A stretch of 20,000 nucleotides of DNA from Symbiodinium natans (taxonomy: Eukaryota > Sar > Dinophyceae > Suessiales > Symbiodiniaceae): contig CAJNDS010001143.1 in the NCBI GenBank assembly GCA_905221605.1, positions 1 through 20,000 of the forward strand, read 5' to 3'. Each line of letters begins with the position of its first letter. Position 1 is the stretch's first letter. Shown here piece by piece: positions 17,501-20,000 of this stretch. Made by a program: the position numbers and the translations under genes. The notes below the pieces were generated by a model. It made no database searches. It had not been told where the DNA came from and saw only the letters and a list, made by a program, of their open reading frames with translations.

Positions 17501-17581
17501 CAACAGGAGCCCGCTGACAAGAAACATCACCAACTCTTGGTGGTATGTTCTCGTCTGCGGGCTCTTGTTGCGTCCTTCTAG
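17501..17581 (+). other. Long hairpin plus CTAG: candidate Helitron 3' terminus
   Basis: Arms 17501-17533 and 17537-17570 pair around a 3-base loop, with GAGCCCGC/GCGGGCTC as the uninterrupted core at the base and CACCAA/TTGGTG near the loop. There are only a few mismatches and one two-base bulge, for close to 29 pairs. Seven bases after the arm comes CTAG (17578-17581), followed by T. The position, about 200 bp after the RepHel stop, is as expected. The stem is longer than the usual Helitron hairpin. It is also one of the very few G/T-rich patches on this strand, simply because it mirrors the upstream arm. Confidence 0.72.
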
Positions 17582-17599
17582 TCACCAAGAACAAACAAA

Positions 17600-18178
<579 letters not shown>

Positions 18179-18372
18179 GCACATAAAAATCGCAAATGTA
18201 CAAAGAAACATTAAACAGAAGAACATGCAAACACAGGCGCACACACACACACACACGCACACAAACACTACAAATATCTGCAACAAAAAGCGAAGTACCA
18301 CAAGAACATAGAATATGAAAACCAATAAACAGTGCTCAGCGCCAGGCACAAAACCAAAACGTATGCGCACAA
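18179..18372. other. AC-rich spacer before the Josephin gene
   Basis: Apart from the short (CA)n at 18240-18262 I see nothing defined. The Josephin frame is closed by a TGA at 18316, so ATG 18373 is the first possible start. Confidence 0.6.
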
Positions 18373-18828
18373 ATGTTCTTTCAACCACAACAAAGAGCTC
18401 TGTGCGGCCTCCACGCGTTAAACAACGCACTCGGAGAAGACATCTTCAGCGAGGAAGATCTCGTGACAGCTGCAAACCAGTTCCTCTTTGAAAATCCAGA
18501 ACTAAACGTCAGCATCGAAGACCACATGCTCGGAAACGGCTGGTTCTCTTCCGAAGTTCTAAGCACGGCACTCCTCACCAAATCCATGGAAGCCTTTGAA
18601 CGCATGAAGTGGAGACTCGACCTTCGACCCATCCAGACACCGGTCCACTTACACAAGTACAAAGCTGCGATACAAAACCGAGCCAACCAACACTGGGTCG
18701 CGTACAGACGAATCGAAAATCACTACATTCGCCTCGACTCCCTCACACAACCGACCGTCATCAGCAGCTCCAAATTCGCCCAGGAAATTACAGAATTTCC
18801 TCACACGTACGGCATCGAGGAACTGTGA
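18373..18828 (+). CDS. Josephin-type deubiquitinase, minimal single-domain form
   Basis: A 151-residue protein from ATG 18373; there is no earlier in-frame ATG. It is a bare Josephin (ataxin-3-like) cysteine-protease domain. The nucleophile lies in ALCGLHALNNAL, Cys11 (base 18403), with a Gln five residues before it as in ataxin-3. LGNGWFSSEVLSTAL (from about residue 53) matches the family's 'GFFS..V...AL' helix. The catalytic His is His107 in HWVAYRR and the third residue is Asp122 in YIRLDSL, where ataxin-3 has Asn. Josephins cleave ubiquitin from proteins or chains. No ubiquitin-interacting motif or poly-Gln tail is present, so it resembles the short Josephin-1/2 class, at slightly under their usual length. 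The gene is intact and intron-free. It lies beyond the proposed Helitron end, upstream of a nuclease gene in the same orientation. Confidence 0.88.
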   Translation: MFFQPQQRALCGLHALNNALGEDIFSEEDLVTAANQFLFENPELNVSIEDHMLGNGWFSSEVLSTALLTKSMEAFERMKWRLDLRPIQTPVHLHKYKAAIQNRANQHWVAYRRIENHYIRLDSLTQPTVISSSKFAQEITEFPHTYGIEEL

Positions 18829-19299
18829 GAAAAAAAGAATAAGGAGCAATGGTCCTCACAACAAGTACATCAACAACAAGAACAGCAGTAACGGTGCAAT
18901 AAAAAAAAAAACAAAGAGCAACAACATGCACCACCACCACTCATACGTTTGTTTCATCAGTTTCCGAATAAATAACAATGCTATAGACTATAAAACGCAT
19001 GAACAAACACATGCACACACTCGAGCACCATGTAAACCGCCAAACAAAGCTATCGAAGCTCACCACCATGCCATCCGACTCATCCCCCCCATTTGAATAC
19101 TCACACACACACACTAACACGTGCACGCTTAGGCTAATTACACACACTAGCTGAAGACAGGCACGTGCAAACATCCGAGCAAAACAGAAATATCATCACC
19201 CCTACAAACACACCACTGACCGAACCAAAACCTAGAACACGTACAGTAGAAGCAGAAAAACACACGAAGCAGACACGACAAGTGCACATTCACCAAGCC
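18829..19299. other. AC-rich spacer
   Basis: No gene supported on either strand. An A-run with AATAAA just before it (about 18898-18911) lies 70 bp after the Josephin stop and could be a polyadenylation context or a relic of reverse transcription; there is too little to tell. Further AATAAA at 18967. Confidence 0.55.
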
Positions 19300-20000
19300 A
19301 TGACGTCCCGAAAGCCACCAGAAGAAACGAAGCAAGACCAGGAGCACCAACAGAACCAACTGCATAAAAAATGCACGCAAGAACACAACGAGCATACATC
19401 AACAGCGACATGCGTCACACTGGTCACCCTGCAACATGCCCACATACTGCACCCCAGAATCCCGCTAATGAGCCGACAAACCCAGAACCAGCATCCGCCC
19501 AATTCAAAACGCTATCGCCGCACAGACTCAACCGAAAGACACATGACCAACGAGCCCGACATCGATCACCTCAAGCACATAAACCCTCACGACAACGACC
19601 AACACATCAACTTCGACACCAGTTCGCACACATACTTCTGGAAAGGAGCCCCAGCGAAGGCATCGGTCACCCAACTAATCCATCACTTTGCACAGAAATT
19701 CGACGCCCAAGCAACAATCGACAGCATGCGAAACGGAAATCACTGGCCAAGAGAGCAGTATGTAAACCAAACAAAACTTGCCAACATAAAGCCAGAAGAT
19801 TTGGAACGTCTACCCAGCCACCTCACCAACCTCAAACACTTGCTCCAGCAAAACCCCAAACCCACGGCACAGCTCTGCTTACACATCAACTCACTCCGAC
19901 AGCAGTACCCTCAACTCAACGAATGGTGTCAACAATTCAGCTTCACAGACGAGGAAATTTTGCAGAATTGGAACCAACGAGCCGAGGAAGCAGCACAGAA
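19300..20000 (+). CDS. PD-(D/E)XK-type nuclease, N-terminal part (3' end outside window)
   Basis: An unbroken frame from ATG 19300 to the window end, at least 233 residues; later in-frame ATGs at 19468 and 19543 are possible starts, since the first 85 residues are low-complexity. The recognisable part is INFDTSSHTYFWKGAPAKAS followed by VTQLIHHFAQKFDAQATIDS (about 19606-19725). This is the N-terminal signature (FDxxxHxYxxxG...SVTxLI...FD) of a family of PD-(D/E)XK exonuclease-like proteins found in protists and large DNA viruses. FTDEEILQNWNQRAEEAA, just before the cut, matches the helix that precedes their first catalytic motif (GTxxH). The catalytic residues themselves lie past the window, so activity cannot be judged. 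A helical insert at about 19790-19930 separates the two parts. Confidence 0.6.
   Translation, partial: MTSRKPPEETKQDQEHQQNQLHKKCTQEHNEHTSTATCVTLVTLQHAHILHPRIPLMSRQTQNQHPPNSKRYRRTDSTERHMTNEPDIDHLKHINPHDNDQHINFDTSSHTYFWKGAPAKASVTQLIHHFAQKFDAQATIDSMRNGNHWPREQYVNQTKLANIKPEDLERLPSHLTNLKHLLQQNPKPTAQLCLHINSLRQQYPQLNEWCQQFSFTDEEILQNWNQRAEEAAQ

Larger units (their letters stand above)
10754..17581 (+). mobile_element. Autonomous Helitron (5' end unresolved)
   Basis: The unit contains the DUF6570 partner, RepHel and, downstream in the right orientation, a hairpin followed by CTAG and a T. Helitrons end in CTRR after a short hairpin and insert between A and T without target duplication, so the 3' end is most likely 17581. 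I could not identify the 5' terminus (a TC after an A, which is too common to call). The start given is that of the first accepted gene; the element may reach further up and include the repeat paralogue at 8151-9551. Confidence 0.75.

Noticed and set aside
18895-18911. AATAAA plus A-run after the Josephin gene as proof of retroposition
   Set aside because: A-runs are common throughout this AC-rich strand; I saw no target duplication and no relic of the dinoflagellate spliced leader upstream.

Overview
This 20 kb window looks like eukaryotic accessory DNA, most probably from a dinoflagellate. The clearest clue is the gene at 6217-7548. It is an ankyrin-repeat protein with an N-terminal ubiquitin-like domain containing VPRFRQRL, a signature I associate with the large dinoflagellate families of such proteins. 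The protists' habit of one-directional gene arrays also fits: every convincing gene lies on the + strand and no intron is needed to read any of them. The + strand is unusually rich in A and C and poor in G and T from end to end, in genes and spacers alike. The spacers are filled with (CA)n, (CT)n, (CAA)n and poly-C tracts. Because all stop codons need T, this bias keeps chance + strand frames open, so I accepted genes only on protein-level grounds.

Layout. 1-4526 holds a string of F-box-like proteins: one fused to an ASCH domain and cut by the window start, one split by a frame change, one intact, and one doubtful member. 4527-6216 is CA-rich spacer with a small, tentatively DEK_C-like reading frame. 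6217-7548 is the ubiquitin-like/ankyrin protein. 7549-8150 is spacer with a long (CT)n tract. 8151-9551 and 10754-12802 encode two proteins sharing an 84-bp (28-residue) tandem repeat with the core MGFGxRGPxP. The second continues into a zinc-ribbon/DUF6570 domain of the kind that precedes Helitron transposases. 12742-17298, in the -1 frame relative to that gene, encodes a complete Helitron RepHel: an HUH endonuclease with two tyrosines, a poly-proline linker and a PIF1-type helicase. About 200 bp beyond its stop codon lies a long imperfect hairpin followed seven bases later by CTAG and T, the structure of a Helitron 3' end. After some 580 bp of CA repeat come a small Josephin-type deubiquitinase (18373-18828) and the start of a PD-(D/E)XK-type nuclease (19300 to the window end).

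Taken together, the window is an autonomous Helitron, probably 10.x-17.58 kb with its 5' end unresolved, set among genes with a strong ubiquitin theme (F-box-like, ubiquitin-like, Josephin) plus ASCH and nuclease genes. Whether those neighbours are cargo of a larger element or host genes cannot be decided from this window. The most notable features are the DUF6570/RepHel frame overlap at a correctly phased A AAA AAA heptamer, the shared recently expanded 84-bp coding repeat, the hairpin end, and the ubiquitin-themed neighbourhood.
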